Origin: Bacteroidetes bacterium B1(2017)
GTDB lineage: Bacteria > Bacteroidota > Bacteroidia > UKL13-3
Direction: 5' to 3'
Assembly (NCBI GenBank): GCA_002256395.1
Contig: NKJG01000006.1
Coordinates: 1 to 64,000, forward strand
Length of the DNA stretch: 64,000 bases
A program made the translations under genes and the position numbers. The notes under the pieces are model-generated. The model was not told the DNA's origin. It searched no databases and saw only the letters and a program-made list of their open reading frames with translations. This document shows, in pieces, positions 27,036 through 36,021 of the stretch (positions are counted from its first letter, which is position 1; the number at the start of each line of letters is the position of its first letter).

Positions 27036-27488
27036 ATGGCTAGCTTAGAACAAGAAATAAAACAAAAGAGTTTCGCTTCAGAACAAGTGAAGGCAAATTT
27101 AAATGTATTGTTTACGGCCAATTGGATTTACAATAAAATTAGTTCTTTCTTAAAGCCTCATAACCTAACACACGAGCAATTGAATGTGTTACGCATTTTA
27201 AGAGGTAGTCACCCTAAAACAATGTGCCAAAAAGATGTTTTAAGTAGGATGATAGCGCCAAGTTCTAATGTTACCCTGATAATTAAAAAACTTAAAACTA
27301 AGAATTTTATTCTCGTTCATCAATCAGAAAAAGACAAGCGCGAATATGTAATTAGTATTACAAAAGAGGGGCTTTCATTGTTAAAAAAACTCGATCAAGT
27401 TTTTGATAATGAAAAGGGGAGTTTACTAAAGTTAAGTGAATCTGAAGCATTTCATTTAAATGCACTTTTAGATAAAATTAGAGCGTAA
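27036..27488 (+). CDS. MarR-family transcriptional regulator
   Basis: 150 residues with the MarR layout: helical dimerisation ends and a winged helix at ~45-110 (LTHEQLNVLRILRGSHP, MIAPSSNVTLIIKKLKTKNFI, wing SEKDKREYVISIT). One Cys near 64 (TMCQKDVL), not in the OhrR peroxide-sensing position. Its own promoter sits in a 40-bp palindrome, so autorepression is likely. It may control the membrane protein downstream and the divergent catalase set; the ligand is unknown. Confidence 0.9.
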   Translation: MASLEQEIKQKSFASEQVKANLNVLFTANWIYNKISSFLKPHNLTHEQLNVLRILRGSHPKTMCQKDVLSRMIAPSSNVTLIIKKLKTKNFILVHQSEKDKREYVISITKEGLSLLKKLDQVFDNEKGSLLKLSESEAFHLNALLDKIRA

Positions 27489-27500
27489 AAAAAATTTGAA

Positions 27501-27525
27501 ATAATAGTTGTATGTATAACTAAAA
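27501..27525. promoter_or_regulatory. second, imperfect MarR-type operator
   Basis: ATAATAGTTGTATGTATAAC repeats the core of the palindrome at 26978-27017 with changes in one arm. It sits 45 bp before the next gene, pointing to control by the same MarR protein. Confidence 0.6.
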
Positions 27526-27569
27526 TTAAAATAAACCCTAAAAAGACACACTTTTAAAACACAAAATAT

Positions 27570-27974
27570 ATGAACACTAAATTAACTTTCAAACAAATCA
27601 TTACTGCTGCTGCAGTAGCTTCTGGAGTGGCACTTGTAGTGAATGCCATTTTGTTTTACATCTTTCATGCTGCTGGCGTTATTACCGACGACATTATGAT
27701 TCAACCGGGTCAAGCTATGACCATTGTTCCAATTCTTATCTCTAGTGTAATGCCAACCATGGTAGGTGCTTGCGTATTCTTTTTATTCGAGAAATTTGGC
27801 AAGAGTGGATTTAAAACCTTTAGCATTGTTTCTTTAATACTTTTGGTAGTATCATTTATCAATCCATTTGTGGGAATACCCAATGTAACGGTTGCTTATG
27901 CTGTAGTATTAAATATTATGCACGTTGTAGTTGCAGGGTCTTTGCTTTATTTTATCAAAAGAGCGAAGCAGTAA
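27570..27974 (+). CDS. DUF6069-like four-helix membrane protein
   Basis: 134 residues with four hydrophobic segments and a short loop DDIMIQPGQAMTIVPILISSVMP, the layout of DUF6069 membrane proteins. Its function is unknown. Paired with a MarR repressor and a shared operator sequence, it is probably the repressor's main target. A strong terminator follows. Confidence 0.7.
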   Translation: MNTKLTFKQIITAAAVASGVALVVNAILFYIFHAAGVITDDIMIQPGQAMTIVPILISSVMPTMVGACVFFLFEKFGKSGFKTFSIVSLILLVVSFINPFVGIPNVTVAYAVVLNIMHVVVAGSLLYFIKRAKQ

Positions 27975-27993
27975 TCAGTCAATAAATTAATCC

Positions 27994-28030
27994 AAAGGTC
28001 TTCAAGAGGTTTCTTGAAGACCTTTTTTTT
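27994..28030 (+). terminator. Rho-independent terminator
   Basis: Perfect 14-bp stem AAAGGTCTTCAAGA / TCTTGAAGACCTTT with loop GGTT and a T8 run. The remaining 28031-28223 shows nothing further. Confidence 0.9.
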
Positions 28031-28223
28031 GCCAAATTAAATTTGTACCCCAAGCTCCCAACGCCCACCTCCCATCCTCACTGCCTTCTAGCCTCCAAAT
28101 TTTCTCGGAGAAACAACATAGTTACATTTCGATAGAATTACTATATTTGATTATGTAATTGATTGGTAAAAAACCCTTTTGGGCTTAAATTATTCCAATT
28201 GAGATAATACCTTCGACCAAGAT

Positions 28224-30605
28224 TTGAGAAAAATAGCCCTCATATTAGTTGTATTGTGTCTGCCAATGTTGGTAGGCGCTACCCATTTGGTGGGCGGTAT
28301 CATTGAGCTTAAATGGAATGGGGGAGATAGCTATACGCTAACAGCGCATATTATTCGCGATTGCGAGAATGGCAACCCGAATGCCTATTTTGATAACCCA
28401 ATTTATGTAGGAATATTTGAAAAAGGTACCCACATCAAAAAGGCCGAATTTCAATTAACCTTTAGCAAAATAAACGATGACACCCTAAAATTTACGGGTG
28501 ATAATTGCGCCAATATTGTTACTGGTTGTACCCATATTGGAACCTATACAAAAAATATTACCCTAAATTCTAACCTGTATAATAGTAATAATGGATATTA
28601 CCTTAGTTGGCAACGTTGTTGTAGAAATGGTATTATTTCTAATATCGTAAACCCTGGCGATGCAGCAATGGCGCTTTATACAGAGGTGCCAAATCTTAAA
28701 ACTGTTAAAAATAGTACCCCTTATTATAAAAACAACCCAAATACCTTATTGTGTGTAAACAATTTGTTTCAATACAATATGAATTTTGTAGACGATGATG
28801 GGGATGAGTTGAAGTATTCTTTAATTACACCCTTAAATGGTTTGTTAGACAGAAATAACCCTAGCATAAATTCGGCTATGGCTGGCCCATACCCAAATGT
28901 AGTATGGCGCAATGGGTTCAGTAATTCAAATACAATTGATGGTTCAGTGCCACTTACTATAGATCCGGCAACAGGTTTAATATCTTGTAACCCTAGCACA
29001 CCTGGTGTATATGTGGCAAGTATACGCGTGGAAGAATTTAGGTTTGGGGTAAAGATTGGTGAAGCCAGACTTGAGCTGCAAATGACCGTTACGGTATGTC
29101 CTAATAATCCTCCTTTGGCTAGTGTAACTACCATTAACGATCAGTTATTATTGACCGATACGGTAGAGATTACCATTCCAGATGAAGTATGTTTTAAAAT
29201 ACGAGGAATAGACGCAACAGACTCTGTTTACATGCGAATATCCTACGATTCATTGGATACAGCGTTCGTAAATAGGCCCATTTTCGATTCCCTTTCTGCG
29301 GGCTTAAGGTCGGTTCAAACCACCATTTGCTGGCAAACTGCCTGCGAATTGCAAACCCTTAATAAGCCTATACCTTTTACGGTTTATGCGTATGATAATG
29401 GCTGCCCAATTTCTAGAAATGCAAGCTCTAATTTCTGGGTTAGAATTAAACCTATGCCATTGGTAAATCCAACAGATTTGCTCTGTATGAACCTAGTTAA
29501 TTTGAAAGAAACCTACCTGTTTTATGGCGATTCAACTAGTCCAACAAATCCCTATTTTGATAAATACTATGTTTACCGAGGTATAAATTATAAAAACTTT
29601 AGGGTAATAGATTCCATTTCAACCAAAGGCTTAAGAATTTTTCATGACCCCAATTCGCCTAACTACGACAAGGTAAATTATACCTATTTTATGCGGGGTG
29701 TTAATAAATGCGGTAATCTTGGGCCAACTTCTGATACCATTTCTACCTTCGAGCAAATTGAAGCCTTGCCTAAAAAGCAATACATTAAATATGTTACGGT
29801 GGTTGATAATAGCTACCTACAATTAGAGTGGCCCGAAACACCTGAAAAAGATTTTGCTAAATATTACCTTTATAAAAGCAAACGTGGTAGAACCAAATTT
29901 GATTTAATAGAAACTTTTGAAAACTCCTTTGATACCAAATACACCGATAAATTGGTGGATGTTGCCGATACTTCTTATTGTTATTATATAGTAATGCGAG
30001 ATACCTGCGACAATATTGGTCCGGTTGGCGCCATCTCTTGCTCTATGGTAATTTCTGGCAGGTCATCTGATTTTATGAGTACCTTAAACTGGCAAGCTTA
30101 TCTAGGTTGGCAAGATGGGGTTCAAGAGTACCGCCTTCAAAGAGCCGACCCTGCTAACCCCTTTGTGCAAATTGGTAAAACCGACTCGGCTATTAAATAT
30201 ATTGATGATAAGTTGAATCTAAATGAAGGCCTATTCTATTATTATGTGGTTGCCAAAGAAAAATTTGTCTCCAACCTTACCACCTTCTTTGATGCCGAAA
30301 GTCAATCAAATACCATTTTATTATATCAACCGCCAATCGTATATACCCCAAATGCCTTTACCGCTAATGGCGATGGCTTAAACGACGAGTATAAATGGGT
30401 TCCTGTTTTTGTTAAAGACTTTAATATTCAGATATATAACAGATGGGGTCAGAAAATATTTGAAACCAACGACAAGAATAAACCATGGGACGGCAAGGTA
30501 AATGGAGAAAATTGCCAGGAGGATGTTTATTTCTATCGTTTGCGTTATACAGGCTGGGAAGGCTCGGATAAGAGCAAAAGTGGCAATTTTACCTTATTGC
30601 GTTAA
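28224..30605 (+). CDS. secreted protein with gliding-motility/T9SS type C-terminal domain
   Basis: 793 residues from a TTG start that gives a good signal peptide (MRKIALILVVLCLPMLVGA). The body holds beta-sandwich and fibronectin-like segments with paired cysteines (CENG, CCRNG, CPNNP). The last ~80 residues (YTPNAFTANGDGLNDEYKW ... YNRWGQKIFE ... WDGKVNG ... YFYRLRY) are the gliding motility-associated C-terminal (type B CTD) domain that routes proteins through the type IX secretion system. Probably a large surface or secreted adhesin-like protein; specific role unknown. Confidence 0.85.
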   Translation: MRKIALILVVLCLPMLVGATHLVGGIIELKWNGGDSYTLTAHIIRDCENGNPNAYFDNPIYVGIFEKGTHIKKAEFQLTFSKINDDTLKFTGDNCANIVTGCTHIGTYTKNITLNSNLYNSNNGYYLSWQRCCRNGIISNIVNPGDAAMALYTEVPNLKTVKNSTPYYKNNPNTLLCVNNLFQYNMNFVDDDGDELKYSLITPLNGLLDRNNPSINSAMAGPYPNVVWRNGFSNSNTIDGSVPLTIDPATGLISCNPSTPGVYVASIRVEEFRFGVKIGEARLELQMTVTVCPNNPPLASVTTINDQLLLTDTVEITIPDEVCFKIRGIDATDSVYMRISYDSLDTAFVNRPIFDSLSAGLRSVQTTICWQTACELQTLNKPIPFTVYAYDNGCPISRNASSNFWVRIKPMPLVNPTDLLCMNLVNLKETYLFYGDSTSPTNPYFDKYYVYRGINYKNFRVIDSISTKGLRIFHDPNSPNYDKVNYTYFMRGVNKCGNLGPTSDTISTFEQIEALPKKQYIKYVTVVDNSYLQLEWPETPEKDFAKYYLYKSKRGRTKFDLIETFENSFDTKYTDKLVDVADTSYCYYIVMRDTCDNIGPVGAISCSMVISGRSSDFMSTLNWQAYLGWQDGVQEYRLQRADPANPFVQIGKTDSAIKYIDDKLNLNEGLFYYYVVAKEKFVSNLTTFFDAESQSNTILLYQPPIVYTPNAFTANGDGLNDEYKWVPVFVKDFNIQIYNRWGQKIFETNDKNKPWDGKVNGENCQEDVYFYRLRYTGWEGSDKSKSGNFTLLR

Positions 30606-30783
30606 TTGACTGTAAAACAGGCAACTATACTCAAATTTCAATTTGGGATTTTTCCCAAAAGCCAACTTGTCCACCGTTTATTAACTTTTATTCGCCTGAC
30701 GTTGAAAAGCATGGCAAAGTTTACGCCTAATTCTTAAAATCTTAACCCTCAAAATACGTTAGAATTTGTAATTTTACAGCCTC

Positions 30784-30792
30784 AAAAGGAGG
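30784..30792 (+). promoter_or_regulatory. strong Shine-Dalgarno sequence
   Basis: AAAAGGAGG, 8 bp before the ATG at 30801. Such strong sites are uncommon in Bacteroidota, which mostly use AT-rich leaders, so it fixes the start and hints at high expression. Confidence 0.6.
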
Positions 30793-30800
30793 AATATTCA

Positions 30801-31157
30801 ATGGCAGAGGAAAGACCAGTATTATTAAGTAAACGTAAAAATATCCAGATCTTACTGGATTATTGTTTAGATCAAAGAGTAGGCTTTACGGTTAATCCGA
30901 GAGCTATTTCAAACGACGATTTTGAAATTGAGGTAAGCATTAATGGCATTAAACAAGCCATTGCCCTAGGTATGTTTGCCAAAGAGAACAAAATTGAGGT
31001 GGCAGGTATGGGCGAGTTAATTAAGCCTAAAGTTGTAGCACCAAAGAAAGCTGAACCAAAAGATACTCCCGCTCCAAGTTTAATGGAAACGCCGGCAGAG
31101 CCAGCTAAGGAGGAAGGTTCACTATTAAGTTTCGACTTAAATGTTAACGGTAACTAA
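30801..31157 (+). CDS. small conserved-looking protein, unknown
   Basis: 118 residues. An ordered N-terminal ~75 (RKNIQILLDYCLDQRVGFTV ... FEIEVSINGIKQAIALGMFA) with alternating helix and strand, then a Lys/Pro/Ala/Glu-rich tail. Soluble, no motif known to me. Own SD and own terminator; single-gene unit. Confidence 0.65.
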   Translation: MAEERPVLLSKRKNIQILLDYCLDQRVGFTVNPRAISNDDFEIEVSINGIKQAIALGMFAKENKIEVAGMGELIKPKVVAPKKAEPKDTPAPSLMETPAEPAKEEGSLLSFDLNVNGN

Positions 31158-31232
31158 ATAAGAAATTATTAGTTGTTGCCATATTTAAGGTTTGCTGTTT
31201 GTGGTAAAGCAGCAAAGATTTGATTGATTACG

Positions 31233-31266
31233 CAAGAATGGGAGCTTAGGCTCCTATTCTTGTTTT
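31233..31266 (+). terminator. Rho-independent terminator resembling the REP palindrome
   Basis: Stem CAAGAATGGGAGC / GCTCCTATTCTTG with a short loop, then TTTTT. Its middle, ATGGGAGCTTAGGCTCCTAT, is nearly the reverse complement of the REP-like palindrome at 54431-54448. Confidence 0.75.
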
Positions 31267-31273
31267 TACACCC

Positions 31274-31281
31274 TATCTTTG
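31274..31281 (+). promoter_or_regulatory. promoter -7 box of rluD
   Basis: TATCTTTG fits TAnnTTTG and ends 6 bp before the ATG at 31288, so the mRNA would be leaderless or nearly so. Confidence 0.55.
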
Positions 31282-31287
31282 TACCCT

Positions 31288-32397
31288 ATGCAAGAATATT
31301 TTGATGAGGAAATTGATGCGCCAGAAGAAGAGCAGGAACTGTTTGAGCATTTTAGAGTTGAGGTAGATAAAGGCCAAGGCCTGCTTCGAATTGACAAGTA
31401 TTTAATGAATCGCATTGAGAATGCTAGCCGTACTAAAATACAGGCTGCTGCCGATGCGGGCTCTATATTGGTAAATAATGCTCCGGTAAAATCAAGTTAT
31501 AAGATTAAACCGTTTGATGTTATTTCAATAGTTTTACCTACTCCACCTAAAAATACGGAGATTGTTCCAGAAGATATTCCATTATCTATTTTATATGAAG
31601 ATAATGACCTTATGTTGGTTAACAAAGTTGCTGGCATGGTGGTTCATCCTGGGTATAATAATGTAAGTGGAACTTTGGTAAATGCCTTAGCTTGGCATTT
31701 AAGAGATGTTAATTTTATCAAAGAAAATAATATCCGCCCAGGCTTGGTTCATAGAATTGATAAAAATACCTCGGGCATTTTAGTCATTGCCAAACAAGAA
31801 GTGGCTATGACCCATTTGGCTAAACAGTTTTTTGACCACAGCATTGAACGCAGTTACCAAGCTTTGGTTTGGGGCGATTTTCCTGAAGATGAAGGAACCA
31901 TTACGGGTTATATTGGTAGAAGTGCCAAAGATCGTAAGGTGTTTCAGCTATACGAGGATCCAGAAAAAGGAAAATGGAGTGTAACACATTATAAAGTTTT
32001 GGAACGTTTAAATTATGTAACCTTAATTGAATGCCGACTAGAAACTGGACGTACACACCAAATAAGAGTGCATTTAAAAAGTATTGGTCATCCTATTTTT
32101 TCTGATAGCACCTATGGTGGAGATTATGTGGTAAAAGGAACCACCTTTACCAAGTACAAACAATTTGTTGAGAATTGCTTTGCGCTTATGCCTCGTCAAG
32201 GTTTGCATGCTAAATCACTTGGTTTTATTCATCCAACTACCAAAAAGAAAATTTTCTTTGATAGTGAATTACCTGCCGATTTTACTGCAGTTTTAGAAAA
32301 ATGGCGTCATTATATACAGTATATGCCATTAGAAGAAACGGAGGCAAAGCCTACTAAAGACAAGGAAACTCAAAAGTTAATGAACCTAAAAAAATAG
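31288..32397 (+). CDS. rluD: RluA-family 23S rRNA pseudouridine synthase (RluD-like)
   Basis: 369 residues from ATG 31288; a TTG at 31279 lies inside the promoter box and is rejected. S4 RNA-binding domain at ~32-80 (LRIDKYLMNRIENASRTKIQ), catalytic motif HRIDKNTSG (155-163, nucleophile Asp158), then GRTHQIRVH. Converts uridines of helix 69 in 23S rRNA (RluD) by family; exact target site is inferred. Acidic first 20 residues are an added tail. Confidence 0.9.
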   Translation: MQEYFDEEIDAPEEEQELFEHFRVEVDKGQGLLRIDKYLMNRIENASRTKIQAAADAGSILVNNAPVKSSYKIKPFDVISIVLPTPPKNTEIVPEDIPLSILYEDNDLMLVNKVAGMVVHPGYNNVSGTLVNALAWHLRDVNFIKENNIRPGLVHRIDKNTSGILVIAKQEVAMTHLAKQFFDHSIERSYQALVWGDFPEDEGTITGYIGRSAKDRKVFQLYEDPEKGKWSVTHYKVLERLNYVTLIECRLETGRTHQIRVHLKSIGHPIFSDSTYGGDYVVKGTTFTKYKQFVENCFALMPRQGLHAKSLGFIHPTTKKKIFFDSELPADFTAVLEKWRHYIQYMPLEETEAKPTKDKETQKLMNLKK

Positions 32398-32398
32398 G

Positions 32399-32851
32399 TT
32401 AGAGTACTTTTTCAAAATCTATTTTAAATACTAATTTGAGACCCAAAATTAGGAGGGTCCAAAAACAAAACGAAGCAAACATAATTAGTTTGATACGCCA
32501 TTTATTGTGTTCAATAGTGGTGGCTAAGATGGTTCCTATTGGTGGCGTAAGTATTACGGGTGTAAGTAATGCTATGCCCCATACTTCGTATTTTTTAATA
32601 AATTTTACTAGCCTTCGTTTATTCTTACTAAATTTAATTGGCTTTATTTTCTTAGGAAAGAATCGGTGATAAATTTTTAAGATAAACTCCCATAAGTAGA
32701 GGTATACCACCACGCCAAGCATCCCACCACCAACCGTGTAAATAAGAATTTCTATTTGGTTAAAGCCAAAGCCTATCGCAAAACCAATTCCAATAAAATA
32801 TTTTACGGCACTCCATAAAACTACGGTAATAATCTTTAATACTACTTCCAT
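32399..32851 (-). CDS. small multi-pass membrane protein
   Basis: 150 residues with about four membrane spans and a basic middle loop (RFFPKKIKPIKFSKNKRR). The segment VWGIALLTPVILTPPIGTIL recalls small multidrug-export or DedA-like proteins, but assignment is weak. Its start is 1 bp after murQ stops, so they are probably co-transcribed. Confidence 0.6.
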   Translation of the reverse strand: MEVVLKIITVVLWSAVKYFIGIGFAIGFGFNQIEILIYTVGGGMLGVVVYLYLWEFILKIYHRFFPKKIKPIKFSKNKRRLVKFIKKYEVWGIALLTPVILTPPIGTILATTIEHNKWRIKLIMFASFCFWTLLILGLKLVFKIDFEKVL

Positions 32852-32852
32852 T

Positions 32853-33674
32853 TTAGTTTTTAGAAGCTTCCATGGCTTTTCTTACACTACCGTATGTATC
32901 AAGTAAAGTCTTCGCCTTTTTTTCGCTTATGTTCATTTCTTTCATAAGCATAAGAACGCCTCTATGGACTAATTTATGATTGCTCAAACGCATGTCTACC
33001 ATTTTGTTTCCTTTTACTCTGCCCAATTTAATCATAATAGAAGTACTAATCATATTTAATACTAATTTTTGAGCAGTACCAGCCTTCATGCGTGTACTTC
33101 CGGTTACAAATTCGGGTCCCACCACTACTTCAATAGGGTATTTAGCGGTTTGAGCCAAAGGAGAATTTTTATTACACGCGATACATCCGGTTTCAATTCC
33201 GTTTTTGTTGGCCATATCCAAAGCTCCAATTACGTAGGGTGTTGTGCCACTTGCGGCAATGCCAATTACAAAATCTTTCTCTGTAACCTTATGTTTTTGT
33301 AAATCTTTCCAACCTTGTTCAGTATCATCTTCTGCAAATTCAACTGCTTTGCGAATGGCTTTATCGCCACCTGCAATTAAGCCAACTACTAAACCAAAAG
33401 GTACTCCATAAGTAGGTGGGCATTCACTTGCATCTACCACGCCCAAACGCCCACTGGTGCCTGCTCCTAGGTAAAATAATCTACCACCGGCAGCCATTTT
33501 TTTGTGAGCGGCCTGAACCAATTTTTCTATTTTGGGTAGGGCTTTTGCGATAGCCAAAGGTACTGTTTGATCTTCTTTATTCATATTTGCCAAAAGGTCT
33601 TTGGTGCTCATTTGCTCCAAATTTTGGTGATTAGAATCGGCTTCGGTGGTACGTATTAATTTTTTCTTTTCCAT
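32853..33674 (-). CDS. murQ: N-acetylmuramic acid 6-phosphate etherase
   Basis: Cleaves the lactyl ether of MurNAc-6-P to GlcNAc-6-P and D-lactate in cell-wall recycling. 273 residues with the SIS fold: GAGTSGRLG (70-78), DASECPPTYG (81-90, catalytic Glu84), and GSTRMKAGTAQKLVLNM. The product feeds amino-sugar use, compatible with the NagB-type gene at 38316 although not adjacent. Confidence 0.93.
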   Translation of the reverse strand: MEKKKLIRTTEADSNHQNLEQMSTKDLLANMNKEDQTVPLAIAKALPKIEKLVQAAHKKMAAGGRLFYLGAGTSGRLGVVDASECPPTYGVPFGLVVGLIAGGDKAIRKAVEFAEDDTEQGWKDLQKHKVTEKDFVIGIAASGTTPYVIGALDMANKNGIETGCIACNKNSPLAQTAKYPIEVVVGPEFVTGSTRMKAGTAQKLVLNMISTSIMIKLGRVKGNKMVDMRLSNHKLVHRGVLMLMKEMNISEKKAKTLLDTYGSVRKAMEASKN

Positions 33675-33702
33675 GCGTCATTCAAATAAATAGGGATGCA
33701 CT

Positions 33703-33710
33703 TATATTTG
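33703..33710 (+). promoter_or_regulatory. promoter -7 box of the C-terminal processing protease
   Basis: TATATTTG fits TAnnTTTG, 20 bp before the ATG at 33731, in the divergent gap with murQ. Confidence 0.55.
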
Positions 33711-33730
33711 CTCTTTACGAATTCAAAAAT

Positions 33731-35350
33731 ATGTCAAATAATTTCAATAAATGGCAGCCATTTGTTTATGCCTTAATTTTATCTATAGGCTTAATGCTTG
33801 GCATTTTTCTCCGTCCTGCCGCTTCGGTTCAAACCTTTATTGGAGGTAGCAATAAGTTTTCTGAGCTTATGGCTATAATAAATCAATCGTATGTAGATAC
33901 GGTTGATATGAGTGAATTAGAGGAAACCGCCATGAATGATTTCTTAAAAGGCTTAGACCCACATTCTGTTTATATACCCGCCTCTGATTTAAAGGTTGCC
34001 AATGAGCAATTAGATGGAAACTTTGAAGGAATTGGCGTAGAATTTAATATTGTTGATGATACAATAATGGTGGTTACAGCCCTTAATGGCGGCCCTTCTC
34101 AAGAGCTTGGTATTTTACCTGGCGATAGAATTATTAAAGTAGATACTTTGCCTGTAGCGGGTGTTAAAATTACGAGCGAAAAGGTATTTAAACTTTTACG
34201 CGGTACGGGTGGAACGCGAGTAGATGTAACCATTTACAGACCTAGCAACAAAAGTTCTATTGTATTTAAAATTACCCGCGGAAAAATCCCCATTTTTAGT
34301 GTGGATGCTTGGCGCATGCTTAACAATGAAACGGGGTATATTAAAATTAGTCGCTTTGCCGAAAATACACATGATGAATTTTTGAAAGCCTTTGAGGATC
34401 TTAAAAAGGATAATCTTAAAAACTTGGTACTTGATTTACGTGGTAACCCGGGTGGGTATTTAAGCACAGCCATTCAATTGGTGGATGAAATTTTAAGCGA
34501 TAAAAAATTGATTGTATATACCGAAGGAAGAACCAAACCTAGAGCCGAATATAAATCGGAGCATGGCGGTGTTTTTGAAGAGGGTAAATTAATCGTATTA
34601 ATTGATGAAGGCTCTGCTTCTGCAAGTGAAATTGTGAGTGGTGCCATTCAAGATTGGGATAGAGGAATGGTAATTGGCCGTCGTAGTTTTGGTAAAGGCT
34701 TGGTTCAAGAACCATATGAATTAAGCGATGGATCAGCTTTGCGCTTAACCGTTGCAAGATATTATACACCCAGTGGAAGATGTATTCAAAAAGATTATTC
34801 AGATAAGGATTTATATGAACACGATTTAATGAACCGCTACGAAAATGGTGAATTAGAGAATGGCGATAAAACAGCTATTTTAGATTCTACTCCTTATTAT
34901 ACCATGCGATTAAAACGCACCGTTCATGCAGGTGGTGGAATTGCTCCCGATTTTTTTGTCCCTATTGATACATCCTTTAATTCTAAGTTTTTAACACTAG
35001 TGGTAGGCAATGCACTTATAGGAAAATTTGCTTACGATTATTTGGATCAGAATAGAAAAGCCATTACTGCTATTCCTAGTTTAAAGCTGTATAATGATGC
35101 CTACCAAATTAATGAAGCTGCTTACCAACAATTCATAGAATTTGCTTTTAAGCATGGGGTTGATAGGCCAAGTGCGGCCGAAAGTGCTCGTTCAAAAAGT
35201 TTTATTCAATTACAAATAAAAGCCTTAATAGCTCGTCAGATTTGGCGCGATCAAGGGTATTATACAGTTATTCAAAAAGAGGACAAAGCCATTCAATTAG
35301 CCCTTAAAAAGTTAGGCGAAAATCAGCCTTTATTTAAATCGGGCAATTGA
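33731..35350 (+). CDS. ctpA: S41-family C-terminal processing peptidase
   Basis: 539 residues. N-terminal membrane anchor or signal (FVYALILSIGLMLGIFLRP), a PDZ domain at ~85-165 and the S41 core with GSASASEI (Ser297) and SFGKGLVQ (Lys322), the Ser/Lys dyad at the usual 25-residue spacing. It trims C-termini of periplasmic proteins. The long C-terminal extension (~400-539) is typical of Bacteroidota members. Its 3' end overlaps convergent trmB by 28 bp. Confidence 0.9.
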   Translation: MSNNFNKWQPFVYALILSIGLMLGIFLRPAASVQTFIGGSNKFSELMAIINQSYVDTVDMSELEETAMNDFLKGLDPHSVYIPASDLKVANEQLDGNFEGIGVEFNIVDDTIMVVTALNGGPSQELGILPGDRIIKVDTLPVAGVKITSEKVFKLLRGTGGTRVDVTIYRPSNKSSIVFKITRGKIPIFSVDAWRMLNNETGYIKISRFAENTHDEFLKAFEDLKKDNLKNLVLDLRGNPGGYLSTAIQLVDEILSDKKLIVYTEGRTKPRAEYKSEHGGVFEEGKLIVLIDEGSASASEIVSGAIQDWDRGMVIGRRSFGKGLVQEPYELSDGSALRLTVARYYTPSGRCIQKDYSDKDLYEHDLMNRYENGELENGDKTAILDSTPYYTMRLKRTVHAGGGIAPDFFVPIDTSFNSKFLTLVVGNALIGKFAYDYLDQNRKAITAIPSLKLYNDAYQINEAAYQQFIEFAFKHGVDRPSAAESARSKSFIQLQIKALIARQIWRDQGYYTVIQKEDKAIQLALKKLGENQPLFKSGN

Positions 35351-35997
35351 GTTGGAAGGATAAACTTCATAAATTTAATGGTTCTTCCTCGTCCTCTAAA
35401 AAGTTTTTCGTAGTGGGTGCTTATGTTTCTAACATAGGCATCTGCTTCTTCTGTTCCATGCACGTCTCTAACTACCTGTATAGGTACAATACCTAGTTGC
35501 GCAAAGAGTTCTTCGGTATAGTTAAACAAGCCATCATCATCGGTTTTAAAGTTAATAAGGCCATTGTCTGGCAATACTTCTTGGTATACTTTTAAAAATC
35601 TAGGATGTGTTAATCTATGTTTTTCATGGCGGTCTTTTGGAAATGGATCTGGAAAGGTGATCCAAATTTCACTTACTTCTCCTTTTTCAAAATGCTCGGC
35701 TAATTTTTCAATAATCATTCGCACAAAGGCCGCATTTGTACTTTGTTTTTCTTGAGCCATTTTAGCGCCCACCCACATGCGATTCGATTTAATATCTATT
35801 CCAATAAAGTTCTTTTCTGGAAAGGCTTCGGCTAAAGCAACAGTATATTCTCCCTTGCCACAGGCTAGTTCTAATACAATTGGATTGGTATTTTTAAAAT
35901 AGTCTTGATGCCATTTACCTTTTAAATGGTAGGGGTAATCAAAACAATTAGGAAAGGTTTTAAACTCTGCAAATCTGCGTATCTTATCTTTAGCCAT
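35323..35997 (-). CDS. trmB: tRNA (guanine-N7)-methyltransferase
   Basis: Makes m7G46 in tRNA. The start at 35997 (MAKDKIRRFAEF) is preferred over the one three codons upstream. 224 residues: SAM motif LELACGKGEYTVALA, acidic loop GIDIKSNRMW and the TrmB signature FPDPFPKDRHEKHRLTHPRF. Convergent with ctpA, sharing 28 bp at the ends. Confidence 0.93.
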   Translation of the reverse strand: MAKDKIRRFAEFKTFPNCFDYPYHLKGKWHQDYFKNTNPIVLELACGKGEYTVALAEAFPEKNFIGIDIKSNRMWVGAKMAQEKQSTNAAFVRMIIEKLAEHFEKGEVSEIWITFPDPFPKDRHEKHRLTHPRFLKVYQEVLPDNGLINFKTDDDGLFNYTEELFAQLGIVPIQVVRDVHGTEEADAYVRNISTHYEKLFRGRGRTIKFMKFILPTQLPDLNKG

Positions 35998-36021
35998 GGA
36001 GGGCAAAAGTAAAAAAGTTTT

